In this document: piece by piece, positions 24,443 through 32,897 of the stretch
Layout: each line of letters starts with the position of its first letter
Numbering within the stretch: position 1 is the stretch's first letter
From: Prevotella sp.
Lineage (GTDB): Bacteria; Bacteroidota; Bacteroidia; Bacteroidales; Bacteroidaceae
DNA length: 64,000 nt
Direction: 5' to 3'
Assembly (NCBI GenBank): GCA_016291495.1
Contig: JAEEXI010000003.1
Location: 185,288 to 249,287, forward strand
Made by a program: the position numbers and the translations under genes
The notes under the pieces: generated by a model
What the model was told of the DNA's origin: nothing
Database searches by the model: none
What the model saw: only the letters and a program-made list of their open reading frames with translations

Positions 24443-25726
24443 ATGAAAAAGTTATTTTTGATGGGTTTTGTAGCCCTTGCTTTCGCTAGCTGCGTAAGCG
24501 ACAAGGAAGTTACTCCACAGACTCAAGAGCAGAAGTATCAGGCTGCCTTTGAGAACTTCATCGGTGGTCAGGTTAATCCTAACGTTAACTGGGGATTTGG
24601 AAATCAGCAAGTTGCTACGTTTGACGCAGAAGGCAAATTTACTGGTATGCGTGGTGTTAATACCAATGGTAACGAATGGGGTCTGTATGTAGATGTTCCC
24701 CAGCCTCTAACACAAGCTCAGAAGGATGTTGTAACAGAATGGTTCCAGAATCATGAGAATCCGCAAGGAATTGCTGTTAACTGGAGTGATTTCTTCGTTC
24801 AGCAGGTTTACAAAGGCGAATGGGGTAGTAACATGAACTACCTGTATTGTGGTAGCGAAACTGATCACACCAACAACTTTAACGCTGGTGACGCTGGTGT
24901 ATATGGTAATGTTTGCTATGGCCTGAATAATCCTAACGATAACAACGACCGTATCTATGGTTCTGATAAAATTGAGTTCATGGTAAACAGCAGCACAGAG
25001 TACTTTGGTTTCCACAACTCTTTCGACTCTAACTTCTATATAAAGAACTATGTCATCATTCCTGGTGACATCATCGACTCAAGCGTTGCTGGTATGTTCT
25101 TCGTAGGCTTCGACTTCGAGGCTAATGGTCAATCTAACAACCAGAAAGTTGCTCGTGATTACTTCTTCGACAACTGGATTGTAAAGATTACTCCAGGTAT
25201 GTATAAGAATCGTAAACGCGTAATGGTTGAGGACTTAATTGGCACCGATCTCTCTAAGGTTGACGTAAGTGACTGGGACTTCAACGATGCTGTATTCGAT
25301 GTAGCTTTTGTTGGTGCAGATGCCGTTATCACGCTCTGGGCTGCTGGTGGTACAATGGCTCTGACAATAGGTGGACAGGAAGTTCACGAGTTGTTTGCAA
25401 AAGCTGACATTGACAATAGAGTTAAAGTCACTACAATGATTAATACCAATGCAAATGGGGGTGTTGATGGCCTGCAGCCTGTTATCTTCCGTATAAAAAA
25501 TGTTGGTACAGCCAATGCAAATGATATCGTTGTAAAGGTTAATGGAATTACACTGGAGGCTAAACAGGGTGAGGCTACTCAAAAGTTTGCTGTTCCTGTT
25601 GGCACCAAGTGGATGAAGGAGCGCAAGCTAATCACTGGCAGCTATACTAAGTTCCAGGAGTATGTAAAAAACAACGATCCTAAGGATTGGTATAATACTG
25701 TTACTAACACTGGTGATTTATATTAA
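24443..25726 (+). CDS. LruC-like surface lipoprotein
   Basis: 427 residues, lipobox FASC (Cys17) followed by VSDKE. An N-terminal region with NPNVNWGFG (residues about 45-53) is a pattern I associate with Bacteroidales surface lipoproteins. The motif DVSDWDFNDAVFDV (about 274-287) parallels DWDYNDVV in the preceding gene. No DUF4842-like tail; it ends with KLITGSYTKFQEYVK. Likely outer-membrane lipoprotein of unknown function, a paralogue of the two upstream genes. Confidence 0.75.
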   Translation: MKKLFLMGFVALAFASCVSDKEVTPQTQEQKYQAAFENFIGGQVNPNVNWGFGNQQVATFDAEGKFTGMRGVNTNGNEWGLYVDVPQPLTQAQKDVVTEWFQNHENPQGIAVNWSDFFVQQVYKGEWGSNMNYLYCGSETDHTNNFNAGDAGVYGNVCYGLNNPNDNNDRIYGSDKIEFMVNSSTEYFGFHNSFDSNFYIKNYVIIPGDIIDSSVAGMFFVGFDFEANGQSNNQKVARDYFFDNWIVKITPGMYKNRKRVMVEDLIGTDLSKVDVSDWDFNDAVFDVAFVGADAVITLWAAGGTMALTIGGQEVHELFAKADIDNRVKVTTMINTNANGGVDGLQPVIFRIKNVGTANANDIVVKVNGITLEAKQGEATQKFAVPVGTKWMKERKLITGSYTKFQEYVKNNDPKDWYNTVTNTGDLY

Positions 25727-25760
25727 TTCGACCCATCAAATAATAAATAACAATCTTTTT

Positions 25761-25797
25761 AAAGGAGTGCCTGCGTGATGTAGGCACTCTTTTTTTG
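25761..25797 (+). terminator. Rho-independent terminator after the third LruC-like gene
   Basis: gagtgcctgc (25765-25774) pairs with gtaggcactc (25780-25789) with one G-U, loop gtgat, flanked by A-rich and T7 runs. Confidence 0.87.
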
Positions 25798-25798
25798 C

Positions 25799-25837
25799 AA
25801 ATAAATTTGGTATTTCGTTCGGTTTGCACTACCTTTG
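25799..25837 (+). promoter_or_regulatory. Upstream copy of a duplicated promoter module
   Basis: A 39-nt module beginning AAATAAATTTG (its TTG at 25807-25809 is the -33 box) and ending TACCTTTG (25830-25837). It is repeated exactly at 25876-25914. A 12-bp hairpin (ctacctttgacc / ggtcgaaggtag, 25829-25855) begins inside its -7 box. Confidence 0.75.
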
Positions 25838-25875
25838 ACCTACGGTCGAAGGTAGGCTGCACCTCAGAAATCTTC

Positions 25876-25914
25876 AAATAAATTTGGTATTTCGTTCGGT
25901 TTGCACTACCTTTG
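25876..25914 (+). promoter_or_regulatory. Downstream copy of the duplicated promoter; drives the SpmAB-like gene
   Basis: Identical 40 bases to 25798-25837, 77 bp further on. -33 TTG at 25884-25886 and -7 TACCTTTG at 25907-25914. Transcription would start near 25920 with the ATG at 25923, so the mRNA is nearly leaderless. This rules out the longer open frame starting at TTG 25884. Confidence 0.75.
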
Positions 25915-25922
25915 TCACCAAT

Positions 25923-27155
25923 ATGGTACTAAATTATATTTGGGTCGCTTTCTTCCTGCTGGCTTTCGTGATAGCAGTAGTGAAGTTGATATTCTGGGGA
26001 GATCTGGATGTCTTCCCTGCGATGATGGACTCAACGTTCTCGTCATCCAAAACGGCATTTGAGATTTCATTGGGACTGACTGGTGTGCTGGCCCTCTGGC
26101 TGGGCATCATGAAAGTCGGAGAGAAAGGCGGAGTGGTCAATTTCCTGGCGCGTATCCTGTCGCCTGTATTCTCGAAACTCTTCCCTGATATTCCTAAGGG
26201 ACATCCTGTCACAGGCTCTATCTTCATGAATATCGCTGCCAATATGCTCGGACTCGACAATGCCGCTACCCCACTCGGTCTGAAGGCTATGGAACAGATG
26301 CAGGAGCTGAATCCAAAGAAGGATACTGCCTGGAATCCCATGATTATGTTCCTCGTGCTCAACACCAGTGGACTGACCCTGATACCCGTCTCTATTATGG
26401 TATATCGTGTGCAGTTAGGCTCTGCACAACCCACAGATATCTTCATGCCTATCCTGCTGGCCACGTTCTTCTCGACATTGGTGGGTATTATCGTCACTTC
26501 CATCTATCAGCGCATTAACCTGCTGAATAAGACGATGCTGCTGACGTTAGGTGGAGCCTGCGCCATAGTGGCTGGTATCATCTGGGGCTTCGCACAGATG
26601 GACAGCGTAACGATGAACAAGGTGAGCACGACTGTGGCAAACATCCTGTTGATGATTATCATTGTGAGTTTCATCGCTGCTGGCGTGAGAAAGAAAGTGA
26701 ATGTGTATGATGCCTTCATAGAGGGAGCGAAAGACGGTTTTAATACCGCAATCCGCATCATCCCCTATCTGGTGGCCATCCTTGTGGGTATTGGTGTCTT
26801 CCGTGCCTCTGGAGCGATGGATATGCTGATTGGTGGTATGCGCTGGTGTGTAGAGGCTACAGGCATGAATGCCCAATGGGTGGATGCAATGCCTACCGCC
26901 CTGATGAAACCCCTCTCAGGCTCAGGTGCAAGAGGTATGATGGTGGATGCAATGACGACGTATGGTGCCGACTCCTTCGTGGGTCGCCTGTCGTGTGTTT
27001 TCCAAGGTTCCACAGACACCACGTTCTATATCCTTGCTGTGTACTTCGGCTCTGTGGGTATCGCCAAAACGCGTCATGCTGTGGCCTGCGGCCTGATTGC
27101 CGATCTGGCAGGAGTCATTGCGGCGATAGCGATATGTTATTTGTTCTTTGGGTAA
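25923..27155 (+). CDS. Nucleoside recognition (Gate) membrane protein, SpmA-SpmB fusion type
   Basis: About 410 residues, 10 or so membrane segments. The first half has GVLALWLGIMKVGEKGGVVN, the GHPVTGSIFMNIAANMLGL and DNAATPLGLKAME blocks of SpmA; the second half has IPYLVAILVGIGVFRASGAMD and KPLSGSGARGM, PDSFVG-type SpmB features. In Bacillus SpmA and SpmB affect spore core dehydration; fused forms occur widely in non-sporeformers where the transported substrate is unknown (the Gate domain is seen in nucleoside transporters). Followed one base later by a flippase gene. Confidence 0.85.
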   Translation: MVLNYIWVAFFLLAFVIAVVKLIFWGDLDVFPAMMDSTFSSSKTAFEISLGLTGVLALWLGIMKVGEKGGVVNFLARILSPVFSKLFPDIPKGHPVTGSIFMNIAANMLGLDNAATPLGLKAMEQMQELNPKKDTAWNPMIMFLVLNTSGLTLIPVSIMVYRVQLGSAQPTDIFMPILLATFFSTLVGIIVTSIYQRINLLNKTMLLTLGGACAIVAGIIWGFAQMDSVTMNKVSTTVANILLMIIIVSFIAAGVRKKVNVYDAFIEGAKDGFNTAIRIIPYLVAILVGIGVFRASGAMDMLIGGMRWCVEATGMNAQWVDAMPTALMKPLSGSGARGMMVDAMTTYGADSFVGRLSCVFQGSTDTTFYILAVYFGSVGIAKTRHAVACGLIADLAGVIAAIAICYLFFG

Positions 27156-27156
27156 T

Positions 27157-28608
27157 ATGGGAAAGTTAACAACAATCTTTAAGGATACAGCCATTTATGG
27201 TCTCTCGAGCATCATAGGGCGTTTTCTGAATTATCTGCTGGTACCGCTCTATACGGCCCAGTTCTCTGCAGCCAGCGGCGGCTACGGCATCATTACCAAT
27301 ATCTATGCCTATGTGGCTCTGGTACTGGTATTATTGACGTTTGGAATGGAGACGACCTATTTCCGTTTCACCAATAAGACACATACTGACTCACAGACAG
27401 TATATGGTACCACACTCATCAGCGTGGGAACGGTATCGCTGTCGTTTGCCGTACTGATACTGTTGCTGCTGAAACCTATCAGCCAACTGATGGGTTATGG
27501 CGAACATCCTGAATACGTAGGCGTAATGGCTGTCACGGTAGCTATCGACGCCTTCCTGTGCATCCCTTTCGCCCACTTGCGCCAGGAGAGAAAGGCTATT
27601 AAGTTTGCTGCCCTCAAACTGTTGAACATCGCGGCAACCATCCTGCTGAACCTCATCTATTTCTATTGGATGGACGGCAAGGACGTAGGCTATGTGTTCT
27701 ATATCAATTTCGTTTGCACAGCTATACTTGCCGCTTGTCTGGTTACGGAGTATGCTGGTTTCCGCTGGAAACTCGACACAAAGCTGTTGCGCACGATGCT
27801 CAGTTACAGCTGGCCCATTCTCATATTGGGTGTGGCAGGAATCCTCAACCAGGCTGCAGACAAGATGCTCTTCCCTTATATATATAAAGGTGCAGACATG
27901 CAGTCGCAACTGGGCATCTATGGTGCCTGTTCGAAGATTGCAATGATTATGGCGATGATTACCCAGGCGTTCCGCTTTGCCTACGAACCTATCGTCTTCG
28001 CAGGAGTCAAGGACAAGGGACAGCATGAGATGTATGCGCAGGCAATGAAATTCTTCATCATCTTCACCCTGCTTGCCTTCCTGATGGTCGTGGGTTATAT
28101 GGACATCCTGAAATACATTGTCAGAAACCAAGACTACTGGGTAGGACTGAAAGTCGTTCCTATCGTAATGGCTGCAGAAATCATGATGGGCATCTACTTC
28201 AACCTGTCATTCTGGTATAAGGTCATCGACAAAACCCTCTGGGGTGCTGTCTTCTCAGGTATCGGCTGTACTGTACTGCTTGTCGTCAACTTCATCTTCG
28301 TACCCAAGTACGGCTATATGGCTTGTGCATGGGGAGGTTTTGCTGGCTACGGAGTCGCTATGCTTATCAGCTATTTCGTAGGACAGAAATACTACCCTAT
28401 CAACTATCCGCTAAAGGAGATTGCTGCCTATGTGATTTTTGCAGGGCTTATCACAGCAATGATGTGGTATATGAACCTTCGCGTTGATTCCACATGGATG
28501 AGACTGCTGGTCAACACGTTGCTCATTATTTCTTTCACAGCATTCATCATCTGGCGAGATATGCCTTTGAGCAAGCTTCCTGTCATTGGAAAATACTTTA
28601 AAAAATAA
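27157..28608 (+). CDS. Polysaccharide (oligosaccharide-lipid) flippase, MOP superfamily
   Basis: About 483 residues, 12-14 membrane segments. The start MGKLTTIFKDTAIYGLSSIIGRFLNYLLVPLYT... is typical of Wzx-like polysaccharide biosynthesis proteins (the sequence is split here for brevity). ATG at 27157 is used; the frame has a TTG at 27148 overlapping the upstream stop. It likely flips a lipid-linked sugar across the inner membrane; specificity is unknown and no glycosyltransferases lie beside it. Starts 1 bp after the SpmAB-like stop, so the two are coupled. Confidence 0.87.
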   Translation: MGKLTTIFKDTAIYGLSSIIGRFLNYLLVPLYTAQFSAASGGYGIITNIYAYVALVLVLLTFGMETTYFRFTNKTHTDSQTVYGTTLISVGTVSLSFAVLILLLLKPISQLMGYGEHPEYVGVMAVTVAIDAFLCIPFAHLRQERKAIKFAALKLLNIAATILLNLIYFYWMDGKDVGYVFYINFVCTAILAACLVTEYAGFRWKLDTKLLRTMLSYSWPILILGVAGILNQAADKMLFPYIYKGADMQSQLGIYGACSKIAMIMAMITQAFRFAYEPIVFAGVKDKGQHEMYAQAMKFFIIFTLLAFLMVVGYMDILKYIVRNQDYWVGLKVVPIVMAAEIMMGIYFNLSFWYKVIDKTLWGAVFSGIGCTVLLVVNFIFVPKYGYMACAWGGFAGYGVAMLISYFVGQKYYPINYPLKEIAAYVIFAGLITAMMWYMNLRVDSTWMRLLVNTLLIISFTAFIIWRDMPLSKLPVIGKYFKK

Positions 28609-28614
28609 TATCAT

Positions 28615-30735
28615 ATGAAAAGAATTCTAGTTACGCTAGTAAGCCTATTAAGTCTAGTTCATCTTGCCCACGCTGATGAGGGAATGTGGACACTCTACAA
28701 CCTGCCACCTGCCATCTATGAGCAGATGAAACTGTATGGTTTTGAGTTACCAGCAGAACAGCTTTACCAAAGCGACAACGCCGTAAAGAACGCAGTTATC
28801 AACTTTGGAGGATTCTGCTCTGGTGTAGTGGTATCGCCAGACGGACTGGTCTTTACGAACCACCATTGTGGCTTCGATGCTATCCGCCAGCATTCTACAG
28901 TAGAGCATGACTACCTGCTTAACGGCTTCTATGCCAAGACATACGAAGAGGAACTGCCCAACGAGGATCTCTTCGTCAGTTTTATGATAGAACAGAAGGA
29001 CGTAACAGAACAGCTCACAGCGCTGGGACTGGATAAACTATCTATCGACAAGGTTGACGAGTTCGTCGACTCTATCGAGAATGTCTGGCAGAAAGAGATT
29101 CGCCAACAGGACTCTACGCTACGTGTAGAGGTAAAGCCGTTTTATGAGGGCAACAGTTACTATATGACTACCTATCGTGACTTTAACGATGTGCGCTTGG
29201 TATTTACCGTTCCCAAGTCGATGGGTAAGTTCGGAGGTGAGACTGACAACTGGATGTGGCCTCGTCAGACTTGTGACTATTCCGTATTCCGTATCTATGC
29301 AGACCCTAAGACCAATGGTCCTGCAAAATACTCCAAAGATAATGTGCCCTATCATCCTGCTTCATGGGCAAAGGTGTCGATGGAAGGTTATAAGCCAGGT
29401 GACTTTGCGATGATTATGGGCTATCCTGGCTCTACCAGTCGTTATCTGAGCAGTTATGGTATCAAGGAACGTCGTGATGCCATCAATGCACCCCGTGTAC
29501 AGGTTCGTGGGGTCAAACAGGAAATCATGCTGCGCCATATGCGTGCTGACGAAGCCGTTCGTATCAAGTATGACTCCAAATATGCTTCTTCATCCAACTA
29601 TTGGAAGAACTCTATCGGTATGAACAAATGTATCGACTCTATTGGACTCATCCAACAGAAACAACAATTTGAGGAGAAGTTGCACCAATGGCAAGAAGAG
29701 ACAGGTTATCTGAAAGAACAGCTCGACTTTGGCAAGATGGCAGAGCTCTATCAGAAACGCCTCGCACTGACACGCATTCGCACCCTCTTTGTAGAGACGT
29801 TCCTTGCACAAGACCAGCTCACCAGACGTGCCTGGAAGAGCAATTGGGGCATGAAGGTGCAAGGACCTGAGGACAAGCCCAAGAAACAGTATATTGAGTT
29901 TGACGACAATAGTGAGGAATGGGACGAAGCAACGGATTGTGAGATGCTTGCTGCCCTATTGAGAAACTATCGTGCACAAGTGACGGATAAAGACTATCTG
30001 CCAGCTTTCTACAAGACGATTGACGAGAAGTTCCACGGCAACTATACCGCCTATGTTAATACGCTCTATAAGAAATCGCTATTGATGAACACAGGGAAGC
30101 CCATCTATATCAACAAGAAGAGCTATAACAAGGACTTGGGCGTACAGTATGGCCTGGATCTTACAGAACTGCTTGCTACGCTTAATGCGGAACGTAAGCA
30201 GCTCTCTATCGATATTGCTGAGCAAGAGAAATATCTCTGTGCTGCCAAACTGAGAATGGAACAGGATTTGCCCAACTACTCTGACGCTAACTTCACGATG
30301 CGTATGACCTATGGTCAGATTGGTGAATATACACTGGGAGGACGTCCTTCCGGCTATTACACAACAGCACGGAGCCTTTGGGAGAAAATGCAGAAAGCTG
30401 ACCAGAACTTCGAATATTTCGCTGAGCCAGTAATGCATGAGCTATTAGCTGCTAAAGATTATGGAAAATATGCCGATCAACTTACTGGTACATTGCAACT
30501 CTGCTTCCTTTCTAATAATGATATCACTGGTGGTAACTCTGGTTCACCTATCTTTAATAATAAGGGTGAACTCCTTGGGCTTGCCTTTGACGGCAACTGG
30601 GACTCTCTCTCCAGTGATATCTTCTTCGATCGTCAGTTGGCACGTACCATCAATGTCGATGTGCGTTTCATGCTCTACATGATGGACAAATGGGGGCACG
30701 CTGATCGTCTCTTGAAAGAACTGGGCATCAAATAA
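28615..30735 (+). CDS. S46-family dipeptidyl-peptidase (DPP7-like)
   Basis: 706 residues with signal peptide MKRILVTLVSLLSLVHLAHA. Chymotrypsin-like triad: His in TNHHCGFDAI (about residue 84), Asp in GGETDNWMWPRQ, Ser in GGNSGSPIF (Ser642). The residue 18 positions after Ser is Gly660 in AFDGNWD. In Porphyromonas enzymes the equivalent position is Gly in DPP7 (hydrophobic P1) and Arg in DPP11 (Asp/Glu P1), so this one should prefer hydrophobic residues; that mapping is from memory. It releases dipeptides from the N-terminus of peptides in the periplasm, feeding amino acid fermentation. Confidence 0.92.
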   Translation: MKRILVTLVSLLSLVHLAHADEGMWTLYNLPPAIYEQMKLYGFELPAEQLYQSDNAVKNAVINFGGFCSGVVVSPDGLVFTNHHCGFDAIRQHSTVEHDYLLNGFYAKTYEEELPNEDLFVSFMIEQKDVTEQLTALGLDKLSIDKVDEFVDSIENVWQKEIRQQDSTLRVEVKPFYEGNSYYMTTYRDFNDVRLVFTVPKSMGKFGGETDNWMWPRQTCDYSVFRIYADPKTNGPAKYSKDNVPYHPASWAKVSMEGYKPGDFAMIMGYPGSTSRYLSSYGIKERRDAINAPRVQVRGVKQEIMLRHMRADEAVRIKYDSKYASSSNYWKNSIGMNKCIDSIGLIQQKQQFEEKLHQWQEETGYLKEQLDFGKMAELYQKRLALTRIRTLFVETFLAQDQLTRRAWKSNWGMKVQGPEDKPKKQYIEFDDNSEEWDEATDCEMLAALLRNYRAQVTDKDYLPAFYKTIDEKFHGNYTAYVNTLYKKSLLMNTGKPIYINKKSYNKDLGVQYGLDLTELLATLNAERKQLSIDIAEQEKYLCAAKLRMEQDLPNYSDANFTMRMTYGQIGEYTLGGRPSGYYTTARSLWEKMQKADQNFEYFAEPVMHELLAAKDYGKYADQLTGTLQLCFLSNNDITGGNSGSPIFNNKGELLGLAFDGNWDSLSSDIFFDRQLARTINVDVRFMLYMMDKWGHADRLLKELGIK

Positions 30736-30738
30736 AGG

Positions 30739-30774
30739 ATAACCCTGCCTTATTGCGCAATAAGGCAGGGTTAT
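30739..30774. terminator. 36-bp perfect palindrome, bidirectional terminator
   Basis: ataaccctgccttattg / caataaggcagggttat around cg, exact over all 36 bases, followed by attattttttc on the plus side. It fills the gap between the S46 peptidase and the convergent helicase, ending on the first base of the helicase stop codon. Confidence 0.88.
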
Positions 30775-32630
30775 TATTTTTTCTTTCTGGGCTTTCGTAT
30801 GGCCCAACCCTCTTCACTAAAATCAGGTACATCGCCTTTGAGTTTCATCGAGTTGGGATTCAGGAACTGCATCCACTCTTCTTTCTTATAGGTCTTCTTG
30901 GTTTCTCTGGGAGCTTTAGACTCTCTAGATGGCCTAGAATCTCTAGAATTTCTAGCTTCTCTAGATGCTCTAGGCTTTCTAGATCTATTGTCATTCCCTT
31001 CATCTGCATCATTGCAACGAACCTCACGTCCTTTATAACGCTGACCATTTACATATTTCATGACCTTCTGGGCATCTTCCTCTGGTACCTCGAAATAGGA
31101 CTGGGTGGTTAACAAATCTATATGTCCGACCTCAATATGGCCACGTACATTCTTGTTCAAGAACTGCATCAACTCACCAGGATAGAAGCCATCTTTCTTT
31201 CCAAGATTGATAAAAAGACGACGATAACCTGCCTCTGCCTTACGGGGCTCACCACCCTTCTTGCCTTTAGCTCCTCGTTCACGTTTCTGGTCTTTCTCTC
31301 TGCCAACAACTTCTATCTCTGGTGCATCGGCATAATAAGCCAGAAACTTACCAAATTCCAAGGAAACAATCTTCTTGATGAGATCTTCTTTGTCGACATA
31401 TTCGAAATAGCGGTCGATGTCCTGCATGAACGGAGCTATCTGCTCTTCATCAACATCTGCCTTGACAATCTGATCCATCACTTTATAGAGCTGTTTCTTA
31501 CAAATTTCCTCTGCTGAGGGAATCTTTCCTTCCTCGAAAGCTTTACCAATCTCCTTCTCAATATTACGGATTTTGTGTTTCTCACGGCTATGCACAATAC
31601 TCAAAGAGGTTCCCTTCTTACCAGCACGTCCTGTACGTCCAGAACGATGGGTATAATTCTCAATATCGTCAGGAAGTCCATAGTTAATAACATGGGTAAG
31701 ATCATCAACATCCAAGCCACGTGCCGCCACATCAGTAGCCACTAAAAGCTGTACAGTATGCTGACGGAACTTCTGCATGGTAAGATCACGCTGCTGTTGT
31801 GACAAATCACCATGCAGACTCTCTGCGTTATATCCGTCACGAATCAGTTTATCAGCGACCTCCTGTGTCTCCAACTTCGTGCGACAGAATATAATGGCGA
31901 AGATGCGCGGATAGAAATCTACCAGCCGCTTTAGGGCAAGATACTTGTCCTTTGCATTCACCATATAATAAATATGGTTCACGTGTTCAGCACCTTCATT
32001 ACGACTTCCTACCACAATCTCTTTATAGTCATGCAGGTAACCCTTAGCGATACGCTCAATCTCACGACTCATCGTGGCAGAGAACAACAAGGTGTTACGC
32101 TCTGTAGGTACTCCTTCCAAAATGGCATCAATACTCTCCGAGAAGCCCATGTTCAACATCTCGTCAGCCTCATCAAGTACGACATTATACACATCCTCCA
32201 GCTTGGCAACACCACGATTCATCAAATCAATCAATCGACCTGGTGTAGCAACAATCACTTGTACACCTTTACGCAACGAACGAATCTGCTGCTCGATAGA
32301 CGCACCTCCATAAACAGCCTCGATATGAATTCCATCCATATATTTGGAGAAGTCACGCAGATCATCTGCTATCTGCAAACACAACTCACGGGTAGGACTC
32401 AGTATTAAAGCCTGAGTCTCCTTTTTAGACGAATCAATACGTTGTAATACGGGAATACCAAATGCTGCCGTCTTGCCCGTGCCCGTTTGGGCAAGCGCAA
32501 TAACATCATTCTGATTACCAAGTAAATACGGGATTACTTCTTCTTGTACAGGCATTGGTTGTACGAAACCCAATTCCTCAATAGCGTGGCGAATCTCTTC
32601 GCAGACGCCTAACTCTTCAAATGTCTTCAA
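30774..32630 (-). CDS. DEAD-box RNA helicase with DbpA-type RNA-binding domain
   Basis: 618 residues. Helicase core: Q-motif GFVQPMPVQEEVIP, AQTGTGKTAA, PTRELCLQIA, TPGRLIDL, VLDEADEML, FSATM, ARGLDV, HRSGRTGRAGK. After the core (about residues 480-555) a DbpA-like RNA-binding domain: YRRLFINLGKKDGFYPGEL ... GHIEVGHIDLL. Then a tail of SRx tripeptides encoded by seven CTAG words at exact 9-bp steps (30925-30982), then a basic end. It remodels structured RNA, possibly rRNA or in the cold. -7 box at 32656-32663. Confidence 0.93.
   Translation of the reverse strand: MKTFEELGVCEEIRHAIEELGFVQPMPVQEEVIPYLLGNQNDVIALAQTGTGKTAAFGIPVLQRIDSSKKETQALILSPTRELCLQIADDLRDFSKYMDGIHIEAVYGGASIEQQIRSLRKGVQVIVATPGRLIDLMNRGVAKLEDVYNVVLDEADEMLNMGFSESIDAILEGVPTERNTLLFSATMSREIERIAKGYLHDYKEIVVGSRNEGAEHVNHIYYMVNAKDKYLALKRLVDFYPRIFAIIFCRTKLETQEVADKLIRDGYNAESLHGDLSQQQRDLTMQKFRQHTVQLLVATDVAARGLDVDDLTHVINYGLPDDIENYTHRSGRTGRAGKKGTSLSIVHSREKHKIRNIEKEIGKAFEEGKIPSAEEICKKQLYKVMDQIVKADVDEEQIAPFMQDIDRYFEYVDKEDLIKKIVSLEFGKFLAYYADAPEIEVVGREKDQKRERGAKGKKGGEPRKAEAGYRRLFINLGKKDGFYPGELMQFLNKNVRGHIEVGHIDLLTTQSYFEVPEEDAQKVMKYVNGQRYKGREVRCNDADEGNDNRSRKPRASREARNSRDSRPSRESKAPRETKKTYKKEEWMQFLNPNSMKLKGDVPDFSEEGWAIRKPRKKK
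30925..30987. repeat. In-frame 9-bp CTAG array in the helicase tail
   Basis: CTAG at 30925, 30934, 30943, 30952, 30961, 30970 and 30979, spacing exactly 9. On the coding strand each word gives an S-R-x or P-R-x tripeptide. Confidence 0.85.
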
Positions 32631-32655
32631 ACCTATTTAATTACTAATTCAGGTG

Positions 32656-32663
32656 CAAAGGTA
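32656..32663 (-). promoter_or_regulatory. -7 box of the DEAD-box helicase gene
   Basis: CAAAGGTA on plus is TACCTTTG on minus, 26 bp before the ATG. Confidence 0.6.
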
Positions 32664-32770
32664 CAAAGTTTTTTCCATTCCCCACCCCAAATACCACCTA
32701 ATAAAATAAAAAAAGTTTCATCATTTACATTTTTTTAGATTATTATGATGATTGTTTTCTGGAAATTTTG

Positions 32771-32860
32771 TATCTTTGCCAACGATTTCGGTTTTCCAAA
32801 ACGGAAAACTTTTTGGAATCAAAAAATAAAAAAGTTGTCCAAAACAGAAAACTTTCTTGA
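32771..32860 (+). promoter_or_regulatory. nrdD promoter and leader with two tandem 27-nt boxes
   Basis: TATCTTTG at 32771-32778 is the -7 box. In the leader two 27-nt boxes (32791-32817 and 32834-32860) match at 23 of 27 positions; each contains gtnntccaaaac then gaaaacttt, and start 43 bp apart. The first can fold as gttttcc-aaaac-ggaaaac. They may be a protein-binding operator in helical phase or paired RNA hairpins. Not the known NrdR box. The rest of the 267-bp gap is AT-rich. Confidence 0.5.
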
Positions 32861-32897
32861 CGATATAATAATTAAAAACTTGATAAAATAGAATACA

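Noticed and set aside
25884..25922. N-terminal extension of the SpmAB-like protein from a TTG
   Set aside because: These bases contain the promoter -33 and -7 boxes; the extra residues do not resemble the family.
27391..28131. 246-codon minus-strand frame opposite the flippase
   Set aside because: Shadow of a clear membrane protein gene; product is His-rich and without motifs.
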